From Nissolia schottii (Eukaryota; Streptophyta; Magnoliopsida; Fabales; Fabaceae): DNA of 64,000 nucleotides. A program made the position numbers and the translations under genes. The DNA lies in the NCBI GenBank assembly GCA_003254905.1, contig QANU01094832.1, positions 936,584-1,000,583 of the forward strand, in the 5' to 3' direction. How positions within the stretch are numbered: the stretch's first letter is position 1; the number at the start of each line of letters is the position of its first letter. Below are positions 21,801 through 32,036 of this stretch, one piece after another. The notes below the pieces were generated by a model. That model was not told the origin of the DNA, made no database searches, and worked only from the letters and a program-made list of their open reading frames with translations.

Positions 21801-24800
21801 TGGGACAGTGGAGAAGAGAGGCATATCTGGAGGGCAGAGGAAACGCGTGAATGTAGGGCTTGAAATGGTGATGGAGCCTTCACTTCTGATCCTGGATGAG
21901 CCTACAACTGGTTTGGACAGTGCATCTTCAAGCTTGCTTCTTAGAGCACTTAGGCGTGAAGCTAGGGAAGGGGTCAACATCTGCATGGTGCTTCACCAAC
22001 CTAGGTAATCGTCATATATATACCACCTTCCTCTTTCTCTGCGTTTGGTTTTCTGTTTCAAGTCATTAGAATTGGTTCTGGCATGCTAAATGTAAGTATT
22101 TTTTCCACTTCCCCAACCAGTCAGAATCAATTCTGGCACCCTCCTACCAAGAATCCATCGCGACTTCATTTTATTTCTAGTCAAATAGACATATACTTAA
22201 CAACCTGCTAGAATTAATAAGAATGGATCCTGTTTTGTTTCTTATTCCCACAACTATGGTATGTGAAAAAGATAGATAGATATACAAAGGGGCATTTGAC
22301 ACATTACCTAACAAGGATTATCAGCAATCCAGATTACCAATCAAAAAGATCGGCAGTTTTTAAATTGCTGGTAATGCTTCAACATAATTTAGATAGGTGG
22401 TCTAGTTAAAATTTATGAAGCACAATTTAAAGTGCTTATGCCTATCTTGTAGGAATTTTGGTACTCAATTACGTTAGGGATATGCTTTGGTGTTTTTTGC
22501 ACATTGCTAAGACACATGGGGATAGCTGTTCAAATAAATGTGATTTTGAGAGTTGTAAAAGTTTCAAACACAAAGATAATTAAGAATGAATCTATACTGT
22601 TAGTGAATGCAATGTATTGATTAGACATTTACCTAACTGAAATTTGCAAGTACGTGAACTGCAATCATCACATGTGGATTTTAAGTTCTAAATCTGTATG
22701 TACAAATAATAGAACTGAATAAAAACATGTCTTTCAAACATTCCAACACACACTTCATGTCTTCTTTTTTGGTTTTGTTTGTGATGCAGCTACACTTTGT
22801 TCAGAATGTTTGATGACATAATATTTCTAGCCAAAGGTGGCCTAACAGCATACCATGGTCCTGTCAAGAAAGTTGAAGAATACTTTGCAGGGATCGGAGT
22901 CCCAGTCCCGGACCGTGTGAATCCCCCTGACCATTTCATCGATGTCCTAGAAGGCCTAGAGAAGCCAAGTTCTGGTGTGACTTATCAGCAACTCCCTGTC
23001 AGATGGATGCTTCACAACGGTTACCGGGTACCACCAGATATGCTCCATTTAGCTGATCAGATCTCGGCTTCATCATCATCGTCATCACCCTTAAATGTGA
23101 ATGATGCTGCTGATGAAGCCAGTGAACAATCCTTTGCCGGAGAGTTTTGGGAAGACATGAAGAGTAGCGTCGAGATGCAAAAAGATCTTATAGAGGCAAC
23201 CTTCTTACCTATCAAGGACTTGTCTAACAGAAGAACTCCCGGTGTAACCCGACAATATCGATACTACCTTGGCCGGTACGAAATCCTACGGTTTAGTATT
23301 AGATATAATTGCAGGAACAGATCATCTTGTGTGAAATTTTCACATAGATTGATTACATGTTAAACCTTTTACCGTTGATTCTACATCACACATAGTTTGT
23401 GAAAATTTCATGAGAGGATCCATTTGCATTTGCATATAAGAGCCAATTAATATTAGATACACTGTTATGTTATCAGTTGCATTAGGATTCTCTCTATGTT
23501 CTCTCATGTTATGCTATGAGAAAGAAAGGCACAAGTTTTGTTATGGTAAGACTCATTATTATATATACATTGATCTATTAACTTTTTTTTTGTGTGTCTC
23601 TATATTATAACATGACACTCTCGTGTTAGTATGGAATACAAGAGAATTTTGATTCTGTTTTCTGATATGGTCTTTGTTAAGGATTGATGTTTATAGCTTA
23701 TCATGAACAAAATTGACTTGTTTATCCATTTTGAACTACAATGAATAATTTACTATTTATGTGTAAATGACGTTGACCTATTGAACTTGGTCCATACCCT
23801 TCAGGGTTGGTAAGCAGCAGCTAAGAGAAGGAAAATCACAAGCAGTGGACTATCTCCTTTTACTAGTTGCTGGTGCTATCTTAGGAACTCTCACTAAAGT
23901 GAATGATGAATCATTTGGTTCTCTTGGATATACATATACTGTCATTGCAGTTTGTAAGTTTAATTTTGAAAAGCTCACTGTTGAAAAATTGAGTCTCTCC
24001 TTTTCTGCTTCTAGCCAATGAACCTCCCTCTCTTTTCTTTGTTGGTGTGATTTGAACATATAATTTTTTATTATTGCAATTTGGAGTAAAACATATTTTT
24101 CGTCTCTGAAGTTGACATCCTCCATTAATTTTGTCTCTAAACTTCAAAATCATCAAAATTATCTCAAAGTTGCGAAACGTCGATCAAGTTCATCCCTAGA
24201 GTTAAGTTAATGAGGACACTTTTGACAAATTTGAAAGTTAGGAGGCAAAATTGATTGAAACACTTGAAAGACAAGAAGGATGTTTTACTCGTTTAAATTA
24301 TGCTGAACTTTTGTTCTTACAACTCCCTTAAAATAAGAAAAACCTATAGTGCTTTTTTTCTTGTGCTTTTTTTCTTGTGCTGTTTTTAGTTTAAAACCAT
24401 TTCTTGGTCCCTATACGTGTCTCGGCCTGGATTTCAGTTTAAATCCCTATAGTTGTAAAACGTCAAGGAATCGGTCTTTATAGTTCTTACCTTTTAGGTT
24501 TTGGTCCCTATAGTTGTTATTTTCATTAAGAATTGGTCCCTGTAGTACAATTCTCAAGGGCTAATTCTTTAACAGAGAACGTTGTAGGGACCTATTTTTA
24601 AGGCTGGTACAAGACAAAAAAAGGTTTTGGTTTAAATTATTACATGAATCATTTGCATTCGCATTCGCATTCGATATGTGGCTCTTGCTCATTCACATTG
24701 CATATTTTGCAGCTCTACTTTGCAAGATTGCAGCACTCAGATCATTCTCTTTGGACAAACTACAGTACTGGAGGGAGAGCGCATCAGGGATCAGCAGCCT

Positions 24801-26363
24801 CGCCCATTTCCTGGCAAAAGACACGGTCGATCTTTTCAACACAATCATCAAGCCTTTGGTTTATCTCTCTATGTTCTTCTTCTTCAGCAATCCAAGGTCA
24901 ACCTTTTTGAGCAACTATGTGGTTTTGCTCTGCCTTGTCTACTGTGTAACTGGCATGGCTTATGCATTGGCAATTTACTTTGCTCCTGCTCCAGCTCAAC
25001 TGGTATGAACATATTTTTCATACTTTCTACTGAGCGTAAAATAAAGCATTTTATTTTACCCCCTTAAACTACTGGCCATGTGCAATTGTGCAGATCGACT
25101 CCTTTAAGTTTTATACTAGTGCATATCGACCCTTGAATGACCAAATTACCTTATTTAGGTTTGATCATATAAGGGTCTATTTGCACATTTTTATAAAGTG
25201 CACATTGCTTATAATTCAAGGAAGTGCATTTTTCCCCCTTATATTGATGATAATATCAACACTTACATCTTTTTTCTTTTCTTTTCTTTCCTTTTCTCAT
25301 TACTTGTAGTGGTCAGTGCTTCTACCTGTTGTTATGACCCTCATTGCAAACCAAGAGAGAAGTAGTACATTTATGAAGATCCTAATAAAATTGTGCTACC
25401 CAAATTGGGCTTTGGAGGCCTTTATTGTTGCAAATGCTGAAAGGTATGTTTTTTGTTTCAAGTTTTAACTAGTTACTAGCAACATAGTTGAAACAAGGTT
25501 GGTTCAGAAAATGAAAGAATGGCATAATCAAATAATTGGTTGATTTATGCTATAATCTTCAAGGAATGTTGTATTAGTTGTGGAAGTTAATCAACATTTT
25601 ATGATTGATATAAGATTAATCCTTTTTTTCTTCTCCTTGCATTATCTATCAAGTCCTGGAACATGTAAGTTGCGGACTTGTGGTACAAAAGTTCAGTCTG
25701 GTGAAATGGTCTTTGCTAAAGACTTCGAATTTATGGTATAATTGGTTTGTATGTTGCATATCTAATTACTATGATTGGACCTTGCTTCATGTCCTTTTGT
25801 GTAATGATATATTGTTGTGAGAACTGCATCTAGCATAAGGACATACATCTATTAGGCAGCGTTTCGTTGCAATTTCATCCATTAGGTAGTGTTTGATTTC
25901 TGTCGTGAGACACAGGAAACTAAAACATTAGGAACAAAAACTGACACGAAAAACACATCTCCACTATCTCACTATCTAGGTCTTTTTATGTCCTAGAATA
26001 TGAATCAAACGCTACCCAGAAGTTATAAATTAGGATATGGAACTCATTAAATCCTATGGATCACGTTGACAAAATAAACCCACACAGACCATTTAATGTA
26101 GACATTAACATGAAAACACATTGTTTCATGTTAGGAAAGACGATTTCATTTGCCTACTAATCTTACCATATAACTCTTTTAATCTGATTCTTTTTTTTTG
26201 TCTCAGGTACACTGGGGTGTGGCTGATAACTCGTTGTAGTTCACTGATGAATAGTGGCTATGATGTGAACGCTTGGTCCACTTGTCTTATTGTCCTCATT
26301 TTGTATGGTGTAGTTGCCAGAGTTGTGGCCTTTTGTTGCTTGGTGATCACACAAAAGAAGTGA
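15891..26363 (+). CDS. ABC transporter G family, ABCG24/28-like half transporter
   Basis: Membrane exporter with an extended Cys-rich N-terminus, as in Arabidopsis ABCG24/ABCG28. Exons: 15891-16108, 16682-16755, 17386-17658, 18275-18338, 18654-18800, 19083-19117, 19535-19608, 20389-20938, 21196-21535, 21708-22004, 22790-23275, 23805-23953, 24713-25002, 25310-25443, 26207-26363, totalling 1095 aa, the family length. Residues 10-32 are hydrophobic (signal or first TM); residues 100-275 are Cys-rich; a TM segment near 289-310 precedes a basic linker. The nucleotide-binding domain has Walker [10 protein letters not shown] (524-532), signature ISGGQRKR (631-638), Walker B LLILDEP (Asp655/Glu656) and VLHQPR. 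The membrane domain occupies exons 12-15 and ends in QKK. All phases agree. The introns carry SINEs, a MITE and tandem repeats. The substrate is unknown. Confidence 0.93.
16405..16568 (+). mobile_element. AU-like SINE in ABCG intron 1 (diverged)
   Basis: tRNA-derived layout: an A-box-like segment near 16415-16435, a B-box-like segment at 16454-16472 (ggtcacacattcgaatcct), then cctctctgcttg and gggtaaggttgt, which are shared with the second copy at 18395 and recall the plant Au SINE body. No clear target duplication was seen. Confidence 0.6.
18395..18554 (+). mobile_element. AU-like SINE in ABCG intron 4
   Basis: Contains gcgcaacggtaaggttg (A-box region), a B-box-like segment at 18451-18469 (agtcataggtttaaatcct), cctctctgcttg, ggggtaaggccacc and cggaccccacc, close to the Au SINE consensus I remember. 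It ends in cccctttt. A 9-bp attattact occurs on both sides (18374-18382 and 18564-18572) but sits in low-complexity sequence. Confidence 0.7.
19784..20328 (+). repeat. 186-bp tandem repeat, about three copies, ABCG intron 7
   Basis: The landmark gacct(a/g)ctt.ttcatc recurs at 19865, 20051 and 20237, exactly 186 bp apart. Each unit also contains ggcattctagc-like, gcatgaaatact-like and atggtggccggttag-like segments. The first copy is the most diverged. The array ends about 60 bp before exon 8. Confidence 0.8.
24080..24620. repeat. Diffuse repeat with ggtccctatag phrases, ABCG intron 12
   Basis: Repeated phrases such as ttggtccctatag and a duplicated ttttttcttgtgct near 24350 resemble a dispersed repeat common in legume introns. 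No terminal structure could be defined. Confidence 0.35.
25885..26016. mobile_element. Short MITE in ABCG intron 14
   Basis: About 132 bp with inverted ends: ggtagtgtttgatt on the left and aatcaaacgctacc on the right (complement GGTAGCGTTTGATT), one mismatch in 14. It is non-coding. No confident target duplication was found. Confidence 0.6.
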
Positions 26364-27474
26364 TACCTAGGACATGTGTGACATTGACCATGATGATCCT
26401 AACACAACTAATCAAGAGAGATTTTTAGGTGCTATTGTAGCAAGTGTTTTTTTCTTGCTCTGCTCTATTAGATATTTCATACGTCAATATTGTAGGCCAA
26501 TATTATGGATCATGATGATGATGTGTGAGACATCCAATGAACCAGAACAAGAAAAATCTCTTACAAATCAAACATGTGCATAAAAGTCATTGCAACCAAG
26601 TATAGTTTCCAATTTTTCACTAGAATTTATGTAATGCAAGACTCACTCAAATATTTGGGATTAGTAGTGAGTTGTCATTACAATATTAGGGTTTTTGGTA
26701 AGTTACCAATTTTTTTTAATTTTTTTTACTAATGCATATTCCTGGGTAAGTAAATTTTGTTCTGATTGGTGACCTGTATAATCAAGAATTAGTTAGTGGA
26801 AGAAATGCAAAGTGCTGATAGAAATTTTTATAGTGGGATGTAGCAATTTCTTTTCTTAATCACTTAATTTTCTTTGTCTATTGATGCTTGTGTAAAATTA
26901 TTAACTAATTTTCAACTTTAATATTGAGTCTTTATTTTTTACCTCTTAAACATTAGATGGAAAAAAAAAACACGTGTAAAGCAAAGATGTTTGGAAGCAA
27001 GGGAAGAAAATGAATATTTTTTTCCAACTCTTGTTACATAATATAAATCACATGTTTAGTAAACTTTTTGTATATAAAGTAATTTAGAAAAAGAATAAAT
27101 GATATTTTCAAAGGAGATACACACTTGGGCCTAGAAAGTCTAATTGATTGGGCAACAAAAGTAGTTCAGATTTTCTTTGGACCCATTAATGCAAACCAGG
27201 TTGGCGATCCTCCAAAAGTCCAAACTCGAGAAAATTTTCATACCTAAAATTTAAAATAAAATCGTCTTGTATTTTATCATTACTTAATTTAATTTAACCT
27301 TTTAGATAGATATCTTAGTTGTAATTCACTATCTATATGATATTAAAGGAATCTTATCTACGATAAAACGAAAATTAAATAGCTAAATCATTGAAGACAA
27401 ATATATTTAAATGTCTTCATCTTAGTTAAATCATTGCTAAAGTTTAATATTTTGGATGAAGTAGCTGGAAACAT
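26364..27474. other. ABCG downstream region
   Basis: Probable ABCG 3' UTR followed by AT-rich spacer. A 69-codon frame just past the stop (26374-26583) is in the likely UTR and has no recognisable domain. Nothing else is seen. Confidence 0.5.
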
Positions 27475-28032
27475 GGTTATTAAACTCTCGAGTAAACTCG
27501 TAAACTCTTACGAGTTTACAATTTTACTACACAAAACGATTTGACACTTATGTATAATCTTTTTCGGTAAATTTGTACGAGTTTAAGTAAACTTTTGATT
27601 CTACTAGCGAATTTACGAGTTAAAATCTATATACGAGTTTACCTCAAAATGTACAAATTTTGTAACTTTGTTAGCTACTTACCTAACTTTGTTCATATTA
27701 GATAATATATATTGTGTTTATTTAGCTAATTTCATATATTTATCATAATTGAGCTATGTTTTTATTGAACTATAAAATAATACCGATACTGAATAAAATA
27801 TGACATAACCACTAAGTGTCATGCATTAAGGTGTATTTTATGATATTTCTTTCATTAATTTAATTTAAAGTTAACATTATTCAATTTCAATTATAAATAC
27901 AATATTTAATCAAGTTTAGTTCCTGATTATATTACTTACAACATATTTTTTACGTATGTAAATTCATACGAGTTTACAATTCGAGTTTGCTGAAACTCCA
28001 CGAGTTTACTTAAACTCTCGAGTTTGACAACC
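27475..28032 (+). mobile_element. 0.56-kb non-autonomous TIR element, copy 2
   Basis: Starts GGTTATTAAACTCTC and ends gagtttgacaacc (complement GGTTGTCAAACTC), with many acgagttta/taaactcgt motifs in the subterminal regions and an AT-rich centre. It aligns along its length, inverted, with 8757-9298. It is a MITE-like DNA transposon without coding capacity. Confidence 0.7.
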
Positions 28033-28073
28033 TTGGCTGAGAATATAGTTGAGCAGTAGTGAGTAGTATGAGT

Positions 28074-29356
28074 TAGGAATGGGAACAGGCAAGGCTTGTC
28101 TAGTTAATTTTTGGTCTGGGCCTCACTTGTTAACTGTCATAGGCTATTTTTTTTGTTTGGCATGGCATGTTTGGGAGGTCTGGCCTGGCTTGGAGCCTGA
28201 TGGGCCTGCTTGTGTATTTTTTTATTATACAAAAATCTGCTACTTTGGCCTGTTATTGCGGCCTGTTACTGTGGCCTGTTATTGCGGCATGTCGCTGTGG
28301 CTTATTACACACTCAATAAAACAACATTCAACAACAATAATCAACCATCTTACAAGACCAATAATATTCAAATATCGTACAAGATCTATGTCCAAAACAT
28401 ACAAGACCAATAATTTCTCAATACCAACTAAACAAGAATTATTCTCAACACAATATATAATTGGGAACATAATTAATGTCACTAAAACATAATTGGGAAC
28501 ATAATTCTAGTAGCAAGGCATGAAGCGAGTTGACCTTCTAGTATCAAATCTTTAATATGATCTCCCCTCCTTCTTCATTGTCAAGTGCCTAAAAATAACA
28601 AATTATTTATATCATTATTCATGACATAATTTTTAAAAAAATAAGATAAATATATAATAAGATATACCTTTTGCTTTTTCTTTATGTTATACTTGTTGCG
28701 GAGCCAATCCCCACCACAAATGAGTGCTTGAATAGATTCTTCGCTCAATTTAGCATAATATTCATCAATTATTCTTCCTCTAGCACTAAATGTGGACTCT
28801 GATGCAACTGTGTAGACTGGAATAACTAGAATGTCAGCTGCCATCTTTGATAATATCTTATATTTCAAGTTGTTAGCTTTCCACTATTCCAAAGCATTGA
28901 AAGAGCTTTTGGTATCAGGAACATAAACCCCCCCTCAAGATAACCTTGCAACTCTGACTTCATTGGAGGAACTGCTTCCTCTTTATGAGCATAGCTCATA
29001 ATTTCAACTACTGTACCTGACACACTTGAACTAGGCACAATAGAATTAGAGTTGTTGTCTAAGAGTGAGAGTTCTAGAGACTCTTTAATTTAGGGTTTGT
29101 TTAAAAAGAAAAATTAAAATAATAAAATTATATTAATAAATATGATTGCATAAAATGTTACAAAAAGTAAACCTATGTGAACATTGTGAGTAAATAGGTC
29201 GGCTTGAAAGACCTAACAGGCTTTCGTAATAGCTTGAGTATGACTTGGATATTGAAACAGGCTTTGAAAATGGCTTGGGCCTGGCCTTTTTGTCAAACAG
29301 GCCAAGCCAGGCCAGTAACAGGTCAGGCCAGGCCGTCCGGCCTATTCCCATTCCTA
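28074..29356 (-). mobile_element. hAT transposon remnant with TIRs and 8-bp target duplication
   Basis: The ends are inverted: TAGGAATGGGAACAGGC at 28074 and, on the complement of the right end, TAGGAATGGGAATAGGC. They are flanked by gtatgagt (28066-28073) and gtaggagt (29357-29364), a 7-of-8 match of the length expected for hAT. The subterminal regions are rich in ggcctg/caggcc repeats. Only about 0.3 kb of transposase remains inside, so this is an internally deleted, non-autonomous copy. Confidence 0.85.
28581..28905 (-). pseudogene. hAT transposase C-terminal dimerisation fragment
   Basis: Reads ILSKMAADILVIPVYTVASESTF... followed by RGRIIDEYYAKLSEESIQALICGGDWLR pieces, which are the hallmark of the hAT C-terminal dimerisation region (family pattern: IPVSTVASESTFS, GGRI, ALIC..DWL). 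An in-frame TAG occurs just upstream where the family has Trp (WWKAN). The DDE catalytic part is not present. The fragment cannot encode a functional transposase. Confidence 0.85.
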
Positions 29357-29561
29357 GTAGGAGTAGCTGACAAGACTCATGACTTGGCTCACGAGAAAAA
29401 TGCGAAGTGCAAAGCATGCAAAACGAAGTCGTGTAATGCTAGCATGGAGAAAATGGAAAGCGACCACAAATGGAAAACCAGTGAATGTCATACACGTGTC
29501 CCCTTTCAGCGGACTCCAAACGTCACTCTTCGGATTACTACGTAATTATAGCACAGCATAG

Positions 29562-30239
29562 TAGGGGTATTCATGGGTCGGGTTGGGTTGGGTTGGCCTT
29601 TACTCGAATCCGGTCTTATATTTAGATCGGGCCAATTTTGAAGACCCGGATTCGACCCTAAATCCAATAGACTCGATCATCTTTGGATCTAGTTAAAACC
29701 CGGGTTTGGACCGGGCCAAAGCTATCTCAAACTTCAAAATAAAAAATAACATCCATTAAAAAATAAAGTTAAAAAATTGCAAATTAAACATTATATTTCC
29801 TAACTAAATACTCATTTATTTCAAACACTACAACAAAATGACATAAAATTTATAATCTTAGCATTCTCATTCAAACTTTTATAGTTTTAGTGGAACATAA
29901 AAAACAAAAAAATAATAAGTGCACTACAATAGATTTTTACAAACTGAAGTAGACATGGTTCAACTACAGTAGACACTAAAATAGACGTGATTTAAGAAAT
30001 AGACACCAAAATAGACATGGGCTATGGGATGGGAAGGAAAGAAAATAAGAAATGCATAGTATAATTGTGTATGGGGGTTAGGTCAGGTGAACCGAGACTA
30101 AACCCAAACCCGATATGAATTAAAATCGGATTTTTTTTAGTTGTTCAAAATCGGGTTAATTTAAATCGGATCCAATTCGGTCCGAAGCATTTAGGTCGGT
30201 CCCGGTTAGCGGGCTGGTCTGGGTTATGAACACCCCTAC
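29562..30239. mobile_element. Non-coding TIR element with GGGTT-rich end
   Basis: Left end TAGGGGTATTCATGGGTCGG; the complement of the right end reads TAGGGGTGTTCATAACCC. Inside the left end, gggttgggttgggttgg and other cgggt/acccg motifs recur, as in hAT-like non-autonomous elements. The flanks cagcatag and aaacatag could be a decayed 8-bp duplication (6 of 8). Confidence 0.6.
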
Positions 30240-31090
30240 AAACATAGTGTTGAATATATTTTAAAGAAATGTTTTGATATGAATGTTTGGGAGATTTAAT
30301 AAATTAATTTATAAATTAATTTTATGAATAATACTAAATATTTTTAGGGATAAAATAAAAAAATGTCAAGTATAGTTTATAATAATAATTATGTTAATTT
30401 GTAAATTGATAAGTTAAATCTTTTAAATATTTTTCATTCATTGTTTATAAGATTTTGTGTAAAGTCATAAATTTATTTATCTTTAAATGAGATTTTACTG
30501 GGTCACATTCAATAATAAATGATATGTGACTTAACATAATATCTCATAAATAATAAATATAATTAATATTTTTTATTTAAAATCACTCACTAAATAACAT
30601 TTCAATCTTTTATTTTTATTTCTAATAGAGGGTATTTAATCTTGACAACACTAACTACTTCCTCTAAGAATTTTGAGCTTTTTGAAGTGGATACATTTAT
30701 CGCCATATGACTCTCCCTTTAAGGAACCCAACTTTCTTCCAATTATGCAAGATCTCAATTTACAATCTTTATTATGAAAACATGGATCACTTGTAGTTGT
30801 ACCTGAAATGTTACATATGTATCGTGGGAAATGGGTTATTTCAGATAAGTTTTTTATTTATTAATAATTGAACCCGTATATACAGGTCATATCTTTTACT
30901 AATTATAAAAGATTACATTTAAGCTCACGTAAAACTTATTTGAGAAGATGATAAAACTACTCAAGAATTTTTGGCTAAAAAAAATAGCGATTAGGATTTC
31001 CGCCGAATAAAAGCACGGCACCTTCTTCCAACCCTTCTTTTCGTGTCGCTTTTTGGCGGTTTCAGTCTTTTTCGGTTTCGACCATTCCCT
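30240..31090. other. AT-rich spacer upstream of the TRF-like gene
   Basis: No gene supported. It ends in a TC-rich run (31098-31110) typical of plant core promoters or 5' UTRs; the minus-strand frame across 30899-31093 is a shadow. Confidence 0.5.
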
Positions 31091-32036
31091 CACTTCTCTC
31101 TCTCTCTCTCCAATTCAACTCTTTCCCGAGGTGAGATCTTCAAACCTAGTCCTACTTGCTGCTGCTGCTGCTCCTCTCTCGATTCTGCTATCGATTAGGT
31201 CTTAATCTGTACTGTTTCTTCGCTTCTTCATTTTTTTGAGCTTTAAGATCGGTTGTTATTTCGAGATTGCTTTGCATGATGAAACAAATGAGGTGGTTGG
31301 GGGTTGCGATTTCATTTCTTCAATTTCTCTTTCCTTGGCTCAATTTTACTGAGGAAAATTGAGAATGCGAAATTATAGGATTGTGTTGTTTTTTTGCCGC
31401 GTAGTATGTGAATGTGATTTTCTCACTGTTGTGTGTCTATAATTCAGTAGAGCTAGTTAGTTTGTTACTGGATGCTATGTATGAGCAATCGTTTCGGTTT
31501 TTGGTAGCTGTGAGTTGAGGAACGAGTTGTTTTCCGATGAGTTTTTTTATTTTATTTTATATATATTGTGCTTGTACTAATTTCTGTACGCTGAGATTCT
31601 AGTTAGGTCTAGTGGACATGAGGTACCGAGTTGGATGNTCTTTTGTTGGCGGGACTTTTGTTGTGTAATAGCGTTGTGTTTATGGTTTTAATTTTTCCTT
31701 TGTTGTTACATGCATGCAGGGCTTTTTTCTCTGCATTTTCCGTTCCTTAATATTATTTGTTCTGGATTTTGAAGAAATCACGGGTTTGAATTACAATGGT
31801 ATTTGTGTGCGTGTGTGAGATATAATGTAGGAAAACTGTGGTAAAAGCTAGTAGGTAATCTGAGATATAGAAATCGTGAAAGGGGCAATCAAGTAAGATT
31901 GGGAATTATGATAGAAGTAATACACAATAGCTTCTGGACTAGTTCTAATGTGTGTGAATGCTATATGCATGCTTCTGTTTTAATCTTCGTATATAAACAT
32001 GTATTTATGTGTGGATATGAATGAGAAAAGAGTGAA
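31091..32036 (+). other. 5' leader of the TRF-like gene with UTR intron
   Basis: After the TC-rich run, cccgaggtgagatc at about 31125-31138 gives a donor, and aaattgtag ending at 32058 is a plausible acceptor, implying a leader intron of about 0.9 kb. A GCT repeat lies near 31160. One undetermined base (N) is at 31639. Confidence 0.45.

Noticed and set aside
29580-29600. gggttgggttgggttgg as interstitial telomere repeat
   Set aside because: The period is 5, not the plant TTTAGGG unit, and it lies at the end of a TIR element.
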